In this document: piece by piece, positions 36,758-45,730 of the stretch
Position numbering within the stretch: position 1 is the stretch's first letter
How the letters are laid out: each line of letters begins with the position of its first letter
Source: Burkholderia lata
Lineage (GTDB): Bacteria; Pseudomonadota; Gammaproteobacteria; Burkholderiales; Burkholderiaceae
DNA: 64,000 nucleotides
Direction: 5' to 3'
Assembly: GCF_000012945.1 (NCBI RefSeq)
Contig: NC_007510.1
Span: 1,612,001-1,676,000, forward strand
Notes under the pieces: generated by a model
What the model saw: the letters and a program-made list of their open reading frames with translations, nothing else
Told to the model about the DNA's origin: nothing
The model's database searches: none
Made by a program: the position numbers and the translations under genes

Positions 36758-37433
36758 TTTGTCCTCGCATTAAAAATGTGTTGTGAACTGCGTTGTGTTG
36801 AGTGGTGCGAGGACTACTCTGCAACTGTCGTGCCATTTCGATGCTCGACGGTTCGACAACTGGTTTTAAACGAGGCAATTCCTTGTCAGAAAAGGAAGTT
36901 ATGGAAATTGAAAGATTGTTGAATCTGTTTAAGCGCAGACAAATGAGAACGGTTTCGAGCGTTGCGTAACGTAACGTCACAACATTGGCGTTACGCGTGC
37001 GGCGTAACGTGGGGGCCGCGCAGGCTTGGTGGACGAGGCAATGGTTTTACTGGTGGATTAGGCGTGCACATCTAACCTATCGTAAATCCTATGTGTAAGT
37101 CGTACCGAAACGCCGTACAAATACGTTGTGCTCCTGGCCATTTTTTTCCGTCCAAGTCGTTAAAAGAGGTTGGAAGTTAAATGGGATCGGATATAGAATC
37201 CGGAGCAGATGTAAGCAAATGTACGGTTCGGTACACAACGTTCGAGGAGGGTCACTATCGCGAATGTTAACTTGCATCAAATGGTGAACAATGCCCCTCG
37301 GGGCGACCTATAAAGAAAGCGCACCCGACTGTCGTTACAGCAGATGTGGCGAACAAAACGGGGCAACCGGCCGGATATGCGGGGATATACGTATAAAAGG
37401 CCAAAAAACGTAAATACAGGCACGAGGAATAAA
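36758..37433. other. 676-bp divergent control region, lipoproteins/flp
   Basis: No gene recognised. It is unusually A/T-rich for this genome, especially 36760-36960 and 37040-37300. It contains a cluster of GCGTAACG elements (36964-37010), a GCCCCTCGGGGC hairpin near 37293 and TATAAA-like boxes near 37309 and 37392. I could not define a reliable promoter, and no sigma54 (-24 GG / -12 GC) pair was found. Confidence 0.6.
36964..37009. promoter_or_regulatory. Cluster of GCGTAACG sites
   Basis: GCGTAACG at 36964-36971 (followed by a second GTAACG at 36971-36976), inverted as CGTTACGC at 36989-36996, and direct again at 37002-37009. Possible regulator binding array between the divergent operons. 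Confidence 0.5.
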
Positions 37434-37604
37434 ATGAAAGCAATCATCAAGCGTTTCCTTAAGGAAGAAGACGGGGTTACCGCAGTCGAGTACGGGCTCA
37501 TCGCCGGACTGGTAGCCGTTGCTCTCGTCACTGCCGTTGGCACGTTGACGACGGGTATCTCGGGGGCGTTCAGCTACATCGCGAGCCAGCTGCCGAAGGC
37601 ATAA
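37434..37604 (+). CDS. flp: Flp-type pilin, 56 aa
   Basis: Major subunit of the Tad pilus. Short Lys-rich leader (MKAIIKRFLKEEDG) with prepilin-peptidase cleavage expected after the Gly, then the Flp hydrophobic helix VTAVEYGLIAGLVAVAL containing the required Glu and the adjacent Tyr. A short C-terminal segment ends ASQLPKA. GAGGA lies before the ATG; the open frame extends 30 codons upstream without a site. First gene of the Tad locus, followed by a perfect hairpin before tadV. Confidence 0.95.
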   Translation: MKAIIKRFLKEEDGVTAVEYGLIAGLVAVALVTAVGTLTTGISGAFSYIASQLPKA

Positions 37605-37640
37605 CGACCGAGCTTTTAGCTCATTTCCCTGTTGTTAGGG

Positions 37641-37666
37641 ACGCGGATTGCTTCGGCAATCCGCGT
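37641..37666 (+). promoter_or_regulatory. Perfect stem-loop between flp and tadV
   Basis: 11-bp stem ACGCGGATTGC (37641-37651) with GCAATCCGCGT (37656-37666), closed by a TTCG tetraloop. Only GTTTTG follows 8 bases later, so it is probably a partial terminator or 3'-stabiliser for the flp mRNA. Confidence 0.75.
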
Positions 37667-37693
37667 AGGTAAGTTTTGCCGCTCGGGGCGTAA

Positions 37694-38188
37694 ATGATCC
37701 TGCTAACTGGCGTCGGGGTTTTCCTCGCGTGGGCGGTGCTTGTCGCGCTCGAGGATATCCGTCATAGGCGTATACCCAATTCACTGGTGATCGGTGGATT
37801 TGTATCCGCATTTCTGGTCTCCGGACATAATCCATTCGGCATATCGGTGAATCAGGCGCTCATTGGCGCACTGATCGGCCTTGCCAGTCTTTTCCCGTTT
37901 TTTGTACTGCGCGTCATGGGCGCCGCGGATGTCAAGGTGTTCGCGGTGCTCGGCGCGTGGTGCGGTCCTCAAGCCTTGTTGTGGCTCTGGATCATGGCGA
38001 GCCTGCTCGCGCTCGCCCATGTCGGCACACTGGTTTTCGCAACCCGTACGCCGGTATTGGCGTTATGGCAGCGGCGCTCGCCGACGATGGAGATCGCCGG
38101 ATTCCGGGCGTCGCCGTATGCCGCCTTTCTCGTGATTCCGGCGGTGCTGTGGTGCGTGTACAGGATCGCGACCGGGGGGATGCAATGA
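37694..38188 (+). CDS. tadV: A24 prepilin peptidase TadV/CpaA, 164 aa
   Basis: Membrane aspartyl protease that cleaves the Flp and TadE/F leaders. The first catalytic Asp is in LEDIRHRRIPNSLV (about residue 21) and the second in the MGAADVKVFAVLGAW loop (normally GxGD). Several hydrophobic helices, as in the short TadV group without the N-methyltransferase domain. Overlaps tadE by 4 bp (ATGA). Confidence 0.92.
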   Translation: MILLTGVGVFLAWAVLVALEDIRHRRIPNSLVIGGFVSAFLVSGHNPFGISVNQALIGALIGLASLFPFFVLRVMGAADVKVFAVLGAWCGPQALLWLWIMASLLALAHVGTLVFATRTPVLALWQRRSPTMEIAGFRASPYAAFLVIPAVLWCVYRIATGGMQ

Positions 38189-38679
38189 CGTCGCGTCGTG
38201 TCGCAGCTGGCATGAGGCGTCGCGAGCGCGGCACGACGGCTATCGAATTTGCGCTGATGCTGCCGATGTTCTTTCTGATCCTGTACGCGATCATCACGTA
38301 CGGGATGATCTTTGCCGCGCAGCAAAACCTGACGCTTGCCGCGACAGAGGGCGCACGCGCCGCGTTGAACTATCAGCAGGTCGGATCGGCTGCGTCGGTG
38401 CAGGCTGCGCAGCAAGCCGCGCTTGCGTTACGGGCCCAGGCTGCCTGCACGGCTGCAACGAACCTGACCACGTGGCTGAAGGGGGCGACGTGCGCGCAGA
38501 CGCAGCAAGGCACCTGTTCGTACGATGCGACGATGTTGTGCGTGCAGATCACGCTGACCTATCCGTATTCGCAAAGCCCGCTGATCCCGGCGTTCCCGCT
38601 GCTCGGTTCGCTGTTGCCGGTGCCGTCGACGCTCACCGGAACGGCGATGGTGCAGATCAGCCCGGTCAACATCATTTAG
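38185..38679 (+). CDS. tadE: TadE-type pseudopilin, 164 aa
   Basis: Leader RRRERGTTAIEFALMLPMFFL has the TadE-like signature: a Gly at the cleavage point, a Glu at +5 and a hydrophobic helix. The periplasmic part contains a pair of Cys-rich segments (QAACTAATNL, TCAQTQQGTCSYD). Start ATG at 38185 inside the tadV stop (ATGA), so translation is coupled. Minor pilin-like component needed for pilus assembly. Confidence 0.88.
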   Translation: MTSRRVAAGMRRRERGTTAIEFALMLPMFFLILYAIITYGMIFAAQQNLTLAATEGARAALNYQQVGSAASVQAAQQAALALRAQAACTAATNLTTWLKGATCAQTQQGTCSYDATMLCVQITLTYPYSQSPLIPAFPLLGSLLPVPSTLTGTAMVQISPVNII

Positions 38680-38774
38680 AAGACAGCGATGGCGCCGTGC
38701 GTGATCGAGGGTGGCCGGTCGGTAATGCCGCGCGGAGAATTCAATCGTAAGTAGCGGGGAAACATAACAACACC

Positions 38775-39677
38775 ATGGCCAACAATCTGACGAAGATCAT
38801 TGCGGGCTTGCTGATCGCGATCGCGGTCCTTCTTGGCGTCTATGCGTGGATGCTCGGTCGCAAGCCGGCGGATGTCGCGCCGGTCGCCGCGACGGTTGCT
38901 ACCCAAAGCGTGCCGGTCGTCGTCACGACGCGGGCATTGCCGGCCGGGCAACCGATTCCGGCCGATGCACTGAAGGTCCAGCAGTCGACCGCCGCGCCGC
39001 AGGGCGCGTTCGCCGATCCGTTGCAACTCGTCGGCCGCGTCCCGGCCGCGGACATTCCGGCGCAGGCAGCTATCGTCGCCAGCGCACTGTCGTCCGGCCT
39101 GGCCGAGCAGATCGCGCCGGGAGAACGTGCCGTCGCGATCAAGGTTGACGAGACCAACGCGGTCGGCAACCGCGTGCGGCCCGGCAACTATGTCGACGTG
39201 TTCTTGAACCTGAAGCGTGACGGGACTGGCGTGGCGATCGGCGGCACGTCGACGGCCGAGATCGTGAATACCCAGGCACGCCTGCTGATGTCGAAGGTCC
39301 GGGTGCTCTCGTTTGGCGATGCAACGACCGAGCGTGACAGCTCGAATGGTTCCGTGGTCGGCATGCGGACCGCGGTGCTTGCCGTACCCACCGCGCAGGT
39401 TGACGCGCTGACGCTCGCCGAGCAGAGCGGTCGGCTCGTGCTCGCGCTTCGCAACCCGCGTGACGACGATGTCGCCGCGCAGACCGTCGCGGTTCGAGTG
39501 GGCGACGACAAGAGCCCGTCGGCGCTTGCTGCCACCGGTGTCGTGCTGGGCGAGTTGTCGAAGAGTGCGACTGCGCCGGCCCCGCGTGCTGCGGCGGCGC
39601 GGGTGGTCACGCGGCATTCGAGCGGCGGCGGTATCGAAGTGATTCGCGGCGGGCGGGCCGAGATGGTCGCCTATTGA
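38775..39677 (+). CDS. cpaB: Flp pilus assembly protein CpaB/RcpC, 300 aa
   Basis: One N-terminal membrane anchor (KIIAGLLIAIAVLLGVYAW), then an SAF domain (about 48-110, VVVTTRALPAGQPIPADALK) and the RcpC domain with VKVDETNAVGNRVRPGNYVDV. The protein is periplasmic and stabilises or gates the secretin. The 95-bp gap after tadE contains only a 21-codon open frame without support. Standard position before the secretin. Confidence 0.92.
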   Translation: MANNLTKIIAGLLIAIAVLLGVYAWMLGRKPADVAPVAATVATQSVPVVVTTRALPAGQPIPADALKVQQSTAAPQGAFADPLQLVGRVPAADIPAQAAIVASALSSGLAEQIAPGERAVAIKVDETNAVGNRVRPGNYVDVFLNLKRDGTGVAIGGTSTAEIVNTQARLLMSKVRVLSFGDATTERDSSNGSVVGMRTAVLAVPTAQVDALTLAEQSGRLVLALRNPRDDDVAAQTVAVRVGDDKSPSALAATGVVLGELSKSATAPAPRAAAARVVTRHSSGGGIEVIRGGRAEMVAY

Positions 39678-39732
39678 GAGCGGGACAAAGACGACAACCA
39701 GAGAAGGGGGGCGGTTCGATGCCTCCGAAACA

Positions 39733-41064
39733 ATGAAAAAGAAACTGATTGGATTAGCTATTGCATTGAGCGCGCTGGCCATGCCGCCGCTGTCGGGCGC
39801 GGCCGACACGAGCGGGACGATCAGCCTGGCGGTCGGCGCACAACGGCAGCTCGCGACGGGGCGTGCGCTGCAGCGGGTTGCGGTCGGCGATCCGTCGGTC
39901 GCCGACGTGATGGTCGTGAAGGGCGGGCGTGGCGGTGTCCTGCTGATAGCGAAGAGCGCCGGCGCGACGAACGTGATGATCTGGGAGCGCGGTCACGACG
40001 AACCGACCGTCTACAACGTGAGCGTCACGAGCGGCGCGGCGCGTGCGTTGCTTGACGGTGGGACGTCGAGCGTGAATACGTACGGCGGCACGACGGTGAT
40101 CGGCGGTGCGTCCGGGTCGCTCGACGGGCATCAGCGGGCGGTTCATGCGGCGAAGACGGTCAGCGGCAAGGACGGGACGACGATCGATGCGTCGACGATC
40201 TCCGGCAAGAACGTCGTGCAGGTCGATGTGCGCGTCGTCGAATTCAGCCGTTCGGTGCTGAAGCAGGCAGGGCTGAACTTCTTCAAGCAAAGCAACGGTT
40301 TTTCGTTCGGTGCCTTCGCGCCGACCGGGCTCACGTCGATTACCGGTTCGCCGGGCGGTGCGCTTACGTACAACACGAACGTGCCCATTTCGTCAGCGTT
40401 CAATCTGGTCGTCAATTCGGTGTCGCACGGGTTGTTCGCCGATCTGTCGATCCTCGAAGCCAACAATCTCGCCCGCGTGCTGGCACAGCCGACGCTCGTC
40501 GCGTTGTCCGGCCAGAGCGCGAATTTCCTGGCGGGTGGTGAAATTCCGGTGCCGGTGCCGCAATCGCTGGGCACGATCTCGATCGAATGGAAGCCTTACG
40601 GCGTGGGGCTGACCGTCACGCCGACCGTGTTGAACCCGCGCCGGATCGCGCTGAAGGTCGCGCCCGAGTCGAGCCAGCTCGACTTCGTGCACTCGATCAC
40701 GATCAACGGTGTTCAGGTGCCCGCGCTGACGACCCGGCGCGCGGATACGACGGTCGAGCTCGGCGATGGCGAAAGCTTCGTGATCGGCGGTTTGATCGAT
40801 CGCGAGACGACCTCGAACGTCAACAAGGTGCCGTTCCTGGGCGATCTGCCCATCATCGGCGCGTTTTTCAAGAATTTGAGCTATCAGCAGAGCGACAAGG
40901 AACTCGTGATCATCGTAACGCCGCATCTCGTTGCGCCGATCGCGCAGGGCGCGTCGCTGCCGGCGACTCCGGGAGAACTGTCCGAGCAGCGCGACGGCCC
41001 CGTGTGGCGTTCCTATCTGGGCGGCATGGCGTCGCCGGATGCAGGGCCGGGGTTCTCGAAATGA
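39733..41064 (+). CDS. cpaC: Type II/Tad secretin RcpA/CpaC, 443 aa
   Basis: Outer-membrane channel for the Flp pilus. Signal peptide with GAA-D-type end near residue 25, then an N-terminal BON/pilus-assembly domain (AVGAQRQLATGRALQRVAVGD) and the secretin domain. The domain has VDVRVVEFSRSVLKQAG, ARVLAQPTLVALSGQSANFLAGG and the signature IGGLIDRETTSNVNKVPFLG, then ELVIIVTPHLVAPI. The stop overlaps a possible 35-codon frame at 41061. Confidence 0.93.
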   Translation: MKKKLIGLAIALSALAMPPLSGAADTSGTISLAVGAQRQLATGRALQRVAVGDPSVADVMVVKGGRGGVLLIAKSAGATNVMIWERGHDEPTVYNVSVTSGAARALLDGGTSSVNTYGGTTVIGGASGSLDGHQRAVHAAKTVSGKDGTTIDASTISGKNVVQVDVRVVEFSRSVLKQAGLNFFKQSNGFSFGAFAPTGLTSITGSPGGALTYNTNVPISSAFNLVVNSVSHGLFADLSILEANNLARVLAQPTLVALSGQSANFLAGGEIPVPVPQSLGTISIEWKPYGVGLTVTPTVLNPRRIALKVAPESSQLDFVHSITINGVQVPALTTRRADTTVELGDGESFVIGGLIDRETTSNVNKVPFLGDLPIIGAFFKNLSYQQSDKELVIIVTPHLVAPIAQGASLPATPGELSEQRDGPVWRSYLGGMASPDAGPGFSK

Positions 41065-41168
41065 GCGCGCCGAATCATGACGGGACAGCGCAGGCGGTCG
41101 CGCACGACGCGACGCCTTGCTTCATTGTGAGTATCCAAAATGAATGCGAGAACCTATTCTTTGGCTGA
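41061..41168 (+). CDS. Possible 35-aa small protein overlapping the tadZ start
   Basis: ATG at 41061 is inside the secretin stop (ATGA), so it could be translated by coupling. It encodes MSAPNHDGTAQAV... ending ECENLFFG, and overlaps the first nine codons of tadZ in another frame. No family recognised. It may only provide translational coupling to tadZ, whose own ribosome binding site is weak, or be a chance frame. Confidence 0.3.
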   Translation: MSAPNHDGTAQAVAHDATPCFIVSIQNECENLFFG

Positions 41169-42378
41169 GCCCGCCGTCACCGACCTCTTCGTATGCGCAT
41201 CGTCGCTTGCGGAGCACGTGCAATGGCTGTCCCAGTCGCTGGTCTCGGCTGGCGCGGTCGAGGGGGCACCGCTGGAAGGTGCGGCGCTGTCGCAGCGCAT
41301 CGGTGTACTGAATCCGGCGCTGGTATTCATCGATTTTTCGGGTGATTGCGCCGCGGCGAGCACGGTAGTCGCCGCCGTGCGCCTGTCTCATCCGGGCGTG
41401 CCGGTCGTTGCGCTGGGCTCGCTCGCGCAACCGGAGGGGGCGCTCGCCGCGCTGCGCGCGGGTGTCCGCGATTTCGTCGATTTTTCCGCACCGGCCGATG
41501 AGGCGCTGCGCATCACGCGCGTGCTGCTCGACAACGTCGGCGAGCCGGCGAACCGCCACGGGAAGGTCACCGCGTTGCTCGGCGCGCGCGCCGGGATGGG
41601 CGTGAGTACGTTGGCCGCGAACTTGTCGGTGCTGATGCAGAGGCGGCCCGCCGATCCTGCTCACGCGGCTGCGCTCCTCGATCTCGGGTTGCCGGCCGGC
41701 GACGGCGCGCTGTTCCTGAACACGCGCTGCGAATTTCATTTCGTCGAGGCCGTGCGCAACCTGCGCCGGATCGATCGCACGTTCGTGACAACTGCGCTCG
41801 CTCGCCATGCAAGCGGCGTCGCGCTGACCACGCTGCCGCCGAACCTCGCCGATCTGCGCGAAGTGGCAACGGCGTCGTGCGCGGCGTTGTTGAACCGGCT
41901 GCGTGCATTTTTCGATCACCAGATCGTCGATCTCGGCGGTTTCCCGAATCGGGAATTCATTGCGCAGGTCGTGAATCTTGCCGACGAAGCATGGCTCGTT
42001 TGCGACCAGGGCGTGGCGTCGGTCGTATCGGCGATCGAGATGCTGGACGGCTTGCGCGATGCGGGCGCCACGACCGAACGGATCAGGCTCGTGGTCAACC
42101 AGTTCGACGCCGAGCTCGGGCTGATGCCCGCGCAGATTGCCGAACGGCTTGATCTGTCGTTGCTTGCGACGCTGCCGTCACGGCGCGTGTCGATCGGGCA
42201 TGCGGCGAACCAGGGCAAGCTGATTGCCGAGGTCGCGGAACGCGATCCGTACGTGCGTGCGCTCGGGCCGCTGGTCGAGCGCCTCGCGGGCGCACCGGCG
42301 CCCGGGGCGGCACAGCGTGCTGCGGGCGGCCTGTCGGCACTCAAGCGAATCATTCAATCCTCTACGAAGCGGTCGTAA
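41140..42378 (+). CDS. tadZ: TadZ/CpaE, ParA-like pilus localisation protein, 412 aa
   Basis: N-terminal receiver-like domain (about 15-135, PALVFIDFSGD and VVALGSLAQPEGALAALRAG). The ParA/MinD-like domain starts with GARAGMGVSTLAANLS (about 147). The P-loop lysine of GK-S/T is replaced: the sequence reads G-V-S-T. TadZ proteins place the pilus machine at the pole and recruit TadA. The downstream Walker-B-like VDLGGFPNREF block is present. Weak ribosome binding site; possibly coupled to the small frame at 41061. Confidence 0.88.
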   Translation: MNARTYSLAEPAVTDLFVCASSLAEHVQWLSQSLVSAGAVEGAPLEGAALSQRIGVLNPALVFIDFSGDCAAASTVVAAVRLSHPGVPVVALGSLAQPEGALAALRAGVRDFVDFSAPADEALRITRVLLDNVGEPANRHGKVTALLGARAGMGVSTLAANLSVLMQRRPADPAHAAALLDLGLPAGDGALFLNTRCEFHFVEAVRNLRRIDRTFVTTALARHASGVALTTLPPNLADLREVATASCAALLNRLRAFFDHQIVDLGGFPNREFIAQVVNLADEAWLVCDQGVASVVSAIEMLDGLRDAGATTERIRLVVNQFDAELGLMPAQIAERLDLSLLATLPSRRVSIGHAANQGKLIAEVAERDPYVRALGPLVERLAGAPAPGAAQRAAGGLSALKRIIQSSTKRS

Positions 42379-42381
42379 GCG

Positions 42382-43725
42382 ATGGCACACGACATTCAAT
42401 TTGCCGACGGCGCAGCGCCGTTCTCGCAGACGCAACAGTTCCACGACATCAAGAATGCCGCGCACGAGCATTTGCTCACGCGGATCGAGGAGCTGGGTGC
42501 GGAATTCGGCCGTTGGTCGCGGCAGGCGATCAACCAGTTCGTCGATCTCGAGATTGACAGCTTCGTGCGGTTGCGTCGGATCCCGCTCAACGAGAGCGAG
42601 GTGCGCGCGGTTGCCGAGGCGCTGACGAAGGAACTCGCCGGCTTCGGGCCGATCGAGGACCTGCTGGCGGACCCGCACGTCGAGGACATCCTGATCAACG
42701 GATACAACGACATCTATGTGTCGCGGCACGGGATTCTGTCGAGGCTGCCGATCCGCTTCACCGATAACGCCCATCTGCTGCGGATCGTGCGACGGATTCT
42801 CGCGCCGGTCGGCCGGCGGCTCGACGAATCGAATCCGATGGTCGATGCGCGGCTGCCCGACGGCGGGCGTGTCAACGTCGTCATCGAGCCGCTGTCGATC
42901 GACGGCCCGGTCGTATCGATCCGGAAGTTCCGCAAGGACCCGCTGAAACCCGAGGATCTGCTGGGCAACGGCACCTTCAACGAGGAAATCGGGCGGCTGC
43001 TCGAGGCTGCGGTCGAGGCGCGCTGCAACATCCTCGTGTCGGGCGGTACCAGTTCGGGCAAGACGTCGCTGCTGAATGCGCTGGCGTTCCACATCCCCAT
43101 GGTGGAGCGCGTCGTGACGATCGAGGATACGGCTGAGCTGTCGCTGAATCACCCGCACGTCGTACGGCTCGAGAGTCGCCCCGGCGGCTTCGACGGCAGC
43201 GGTGTCGTGACGATTCGCGACCTGCTGCGCAACACGTTGCGGATGCGGCCGGACCGGATCATCGTCGGCGAAGTGCGCGGCGGTGAAGTGCTCGAAATGC
43301 TGCAGGCGATGAATACGGGCCACGACGGATCGATGGGCACCGTGCACGCGAGTTCGCCGCGCGAGTGTCTGTACCGGCTCGAGATGCTTGCCGGCTTCGC
43401 CGGCTTTCAAGGCACCGAGGCAAGTCTGCGTCGGCAGATCGCCAACGCGATCGATTTCATCGTGCAGATCGGCCGGCTGTCAAACGGCCGCCGGCGCATC
43501 CTGTCGATCACCGAAGTCACCGGCATGTCGGACAACATCGTATCGACGCAGGAGCTGTATCGCTACGAGGCACGCGTCACGCCAGAGGGCGACGAGATCG
43601 ATCATTGGGAGTCGCTCGGCATTCATCCGCATTCGCCGAAGCTTGCACGCTTCCGCAACACGCTTGTGTCGAGCGGCGGCGGGTTTGGCGGCAACTTCGG
43701 GCGAGGCGGGGGCTTCAATGTCTAG
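42382..43725 (+). CDS. tadA: Tad secretion ATPase TadA/CpaF, 447 aa
   Basis: Hexameric ATPase that powers pilus assembly. N-terminal domain to about 150 ([19 protein letters not shown]), Walker [16 protein letters not shown] near 221, [20 protein letters not shown], Asp box [14 protein letters not shown] and His box [13 protein letters not shown]. The C-terminus is Gly/Phe-rich ([14 protein letters not shown]). Starts three bases after tadZ; its stop overlaps the tadB start by 8 bp. Confidence 0.95.
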   Translation: MAHDIQFADGAAPFSQTQQFHDIKNAAHEHLLTRIEELGAEFGRWSRQAINQFVDLEIDSFVRLRRIPLNESEVRAVAEALTKELAGFGPIEDLLADPHVEDILINGYNDIYVSRHGILSRLPIRFTDNAHLLRIVRRILAPVGRRLDESNPMVDARLPDGGRVNVVIEPLSIDGPVVSIRKFRKDPLKPEDLLGNGTFNEEIGRLLEAAVEARCNILVSGGTSSGKTSLLNALAFHIPMVERVVTIEDTAELSLNHPHVVRLESRPGGFDGSGVVTIRDLLRNTLRMRPDRIIVGEVRGGEVLEMLQAMNTGHDGSMGTVHASSPRECLYRLEMLAGFAGFQGTEASLRRQIANAIDFIVQIGRLSNGRRRILSITEVTGMSDNIVSTQELYRYEARVTPEGDEIDHWESLGIHPHSPKLARFRNTLVSSGGGFGGNFGRGGGFNV

Positions 43726-44698
43726 CGCCACCCTGCTGGCGCTGATGTTCGCGCTGATCTGCGCGGCGGCCGGGTTGCTGCTGTGGCGCGGAAGCCAGGT
43801 CCGCGAAGGGCGCGCCCATACGCAGCGGTTTTTCGACAGCCGGGTGGGACAGGGCGCGCACGCCGCAGCGCCGGCTGGCGACGCGCGCGCCGCGCGAGCT
43901 GCGGCGCCCGGTGCGGCGAATTCGCAGGCGCCGGAGCAAGGGTTCGCGCGCTGGCGTGCGTCGGTGTTCGATGCGTGGACCGTGCTGTCCGACCGTGCGG
44001 GCCTTGACGAGATTCGCGCCGGCCTCGTGCTGGCGCTTGTGGGCATCGCGCTGCTCGCGCTGTGGGCCGGCCTGGCCGGCGGCGTGCTTGCCGCGGCTGC
44101 CGCGCTCGTGGCGGGCGGGGTGCTCGTCGTGCTGTGGATCACGTCGCGAATCAGCCGGCGGCGCCTGAAGATCGTCCGGCAACTGCCTTCGTTTCTCGAC
44201 GGGATCGTGCGGCTGGTGACGCTCGGAAACAGCGTGCCGGCGGCGTTCCAGTCGACGCTTCAGACGGCCGAGATGCCGCTGCGCCGCTGCCTCGACGACG
44301 TGTCGCGGATGCTGCGATCCGGCGTCGAGATCGATCGCGCCATGCTGCATGTCGCGCACACGTACCGTATCCGCGAATTCGAACTGGTCGGCGCGGTGCT
44401 GCGTCTGTCGGTCCGCTACGGCGGGCGGGCGGACGTGATGCTCGACCGGATGTCGACGTTCATGCGCGACCTCGAGCACGCGGAGCGCGAACTGTCCGCG
44501 ATGTCGGCTGAGACCCGGATGTCTGCCTGGGTGCTGGCGCTGATGCCGATCGCGGTCGGCAGCTTCGTCATTGCCACGAGCCCGCACTATTTCACGGCGA
44601 TGTGGAACGACGATAGCGGGCGTCAGCTGGTCTATCTGGCGTTTGCGCTACAGACGATGGGCGGTTTTTGGTTGTACCGGCTCGCGCGGTTGAGGTGA
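43718..44698 (+). CDS. tadB: Tad inner-membrane platform protein TadB, 326 aa
   Basis: T2SSF/GspF-type polytopic protein. First membrane helix at the N-terminus (LLALMFALICAAAGLLLW), a cytoplasmic region with an Ala/Gly-rich stretch, a helix pair (AGLVLALVGIALLALWAGLA), then the GspF domain (about 150-280, LKIVRQLPSFLDGIVRLVTL) and C-terminal helices. ATG at 43718 inside the end of tadA; the open frame extends upstream but overlaps tadA heavily. Confidence 0.92.
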   Translation: MSSATLLALMFALICAAAGLLLWRGSQVREGRAHTQRFFDSRVGQGAHAAAPAGDARAARAAAPGAANSQAPEQGFARWRASVFDAWTVLSDRAGLDEIRAGLVLALVGIALLALWAGLAGGVLAAAAALVAGGVLVVLWITSRISRRRLKIVRQLPSFLDGIVRLVTLGNSVPAAFQSTLQTAEMPLRRCLDDVSRMLRSGVEIDRAMLHVAHTYRIREFELVGAVLRLSVRYGGRADVMLDRMSTFMRDLEHAERELSAMSAETRMSAWVLALMPIAVGSFVIATSPHYFTAMWNDDSGRQLVYLAFALQTMGGFWLYRLARLR

Positions 44699-44702
44699 AT
44701 CG

Positions 44703-45701
44703 ATGGATGCAAACCGTTTAGGCGCACTTGCGCTGGTGCTCGGATCGATCGGCGTGCTGCTGCTTGCCGTACTGGCGATCGTTCGCGTCGTGCTCGTGCA
44801 GCGCGCCGAACGTGCGCTGGTGAATGCGCTTGACCGCCGGACTGCGGCGGTCGAAGCGGCGGCCGCGCGAGCCGGTTCCGCTGACCCCGCGAGGGATGCC
44901 GCTGGACACGCCGCGCCGCGCGCACGTCTCGCGGGGTTGCGCGAACGCTTCGAAGACGTCGGGATGCGGTGGCTCGAAACCGGCTTCAGCCGTTATCTGA
45001 TCGCGGACGAAGATCGTCAACTGCTGGAGCAATGCGGTTTCGTCGACGTTCGGGCGAGAGCACTGTTCGTCAGCGCACGCATTGCGTGCGCGGTCCTGCT
45101 GCCTGCGCTCGCCGTGTTGGTGCTGATCAGCCGCGGCCACGGGGGGCGCTGGGCGCTCTGGATCTCGGTCGCGCTCGTCACCGGATACATGCTGCCGAAA
45201 ATCTATGTGCGCCGGCGAGCCACTGCACGCCGGCGGAGCATTTCGGCCGAATTGCCGCTGCTGGTCGACATGCTGCGGCTGCTGCAGGGTGTCGGCCTGT
45301 CGCTCGATCAGAGCATCCAGGTCGTCGTGCACGATTTTCAGACCATGCTGCCCGTGCTGTCGTGGGAGCTTGCCGTTGCCCAGCGGCAGTTCGCGGCGGG
45401 ACGCACGCGCGAACAATCGCTGCAACGCCTCACGAACAGTTTCGACAATGAGGATCTGCGCGCGATCGTGCGATTGCTGATTCAGGTGGACAAGCACGGC
45501 GGTGCAGTTCAGGAGCCGCTGAAGCAGTTCGGCGATCGTCTGCGCGAAGGGCGTCGCGCGACGTTGCGCGAGCAGATCGGTCGACTGACGGTGAAGATGA
45601 CCGGCGTGATGATCGTCACGCTGTTGCCGGCACTGTTGATCGTTACCGCGGGGCCCGGGGTCATGACCGTGCTGGCCGCGCTTGCCGAGTTTCAACGCTG
45701 A
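44703..45701 (+). CDS. tadC: Tad inner-membrane platform protein TadC, 332 aa
   Basis: Second GspF-type platform protein. N-terminal membrane helix (GALALVLGSIGVLLLAVLAIV), two more in the middle (about 120-160), then RRRSISAELPLLVDMLRLLQGVG and a GspF core ending in C-terminal helices (VMIVTLLPALLIVTAGPGV). Four bases after tadB; co-translated. Confidence 0.92.
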   Translation: MDANRLGALALVLGSIGVLLLAVLAIVRVVLVQRAERALVNALDRRTAAVEAAAARAGSADPARDAAGHAAPRARLAGLRERFEDVGMRWLETGFSRYLIADEDRQLLEQCGFVDVRARALFVSARIACAVLLPALAVLVLISRGHGGRWALWISVALVTGYMLPKIYVRRRATARRRSISAELPLLVDMLRLLQGVGLSLDQSIQVVVHDFQTMLPVLSWELAVAQRQFAAGRTREQSLQRLTNSFDNEDLRAIVRLLIQVDKHGGAVQEPLKQFGDRLREGRRATLREQIGRLTVKMTGVMIVTLLPALLIVTAGPGVMTVLAALAEFQR

Positions 45702-45730
45702 CGCGGCATGAAGGGAAGGAGCGACACAAG

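Noticed and set aside
36758..37433. A sigma54 promoter for flp
   Set aside because: I looked for a GG-N10-GC pair with TGGC/TTGC context on the plus strand and found none with correct spacing.
38690..38755. A 21-codon frame between tadE and cpaB
   Set aside because: Too short, no ribosome binding site and no sign of conservation visible.
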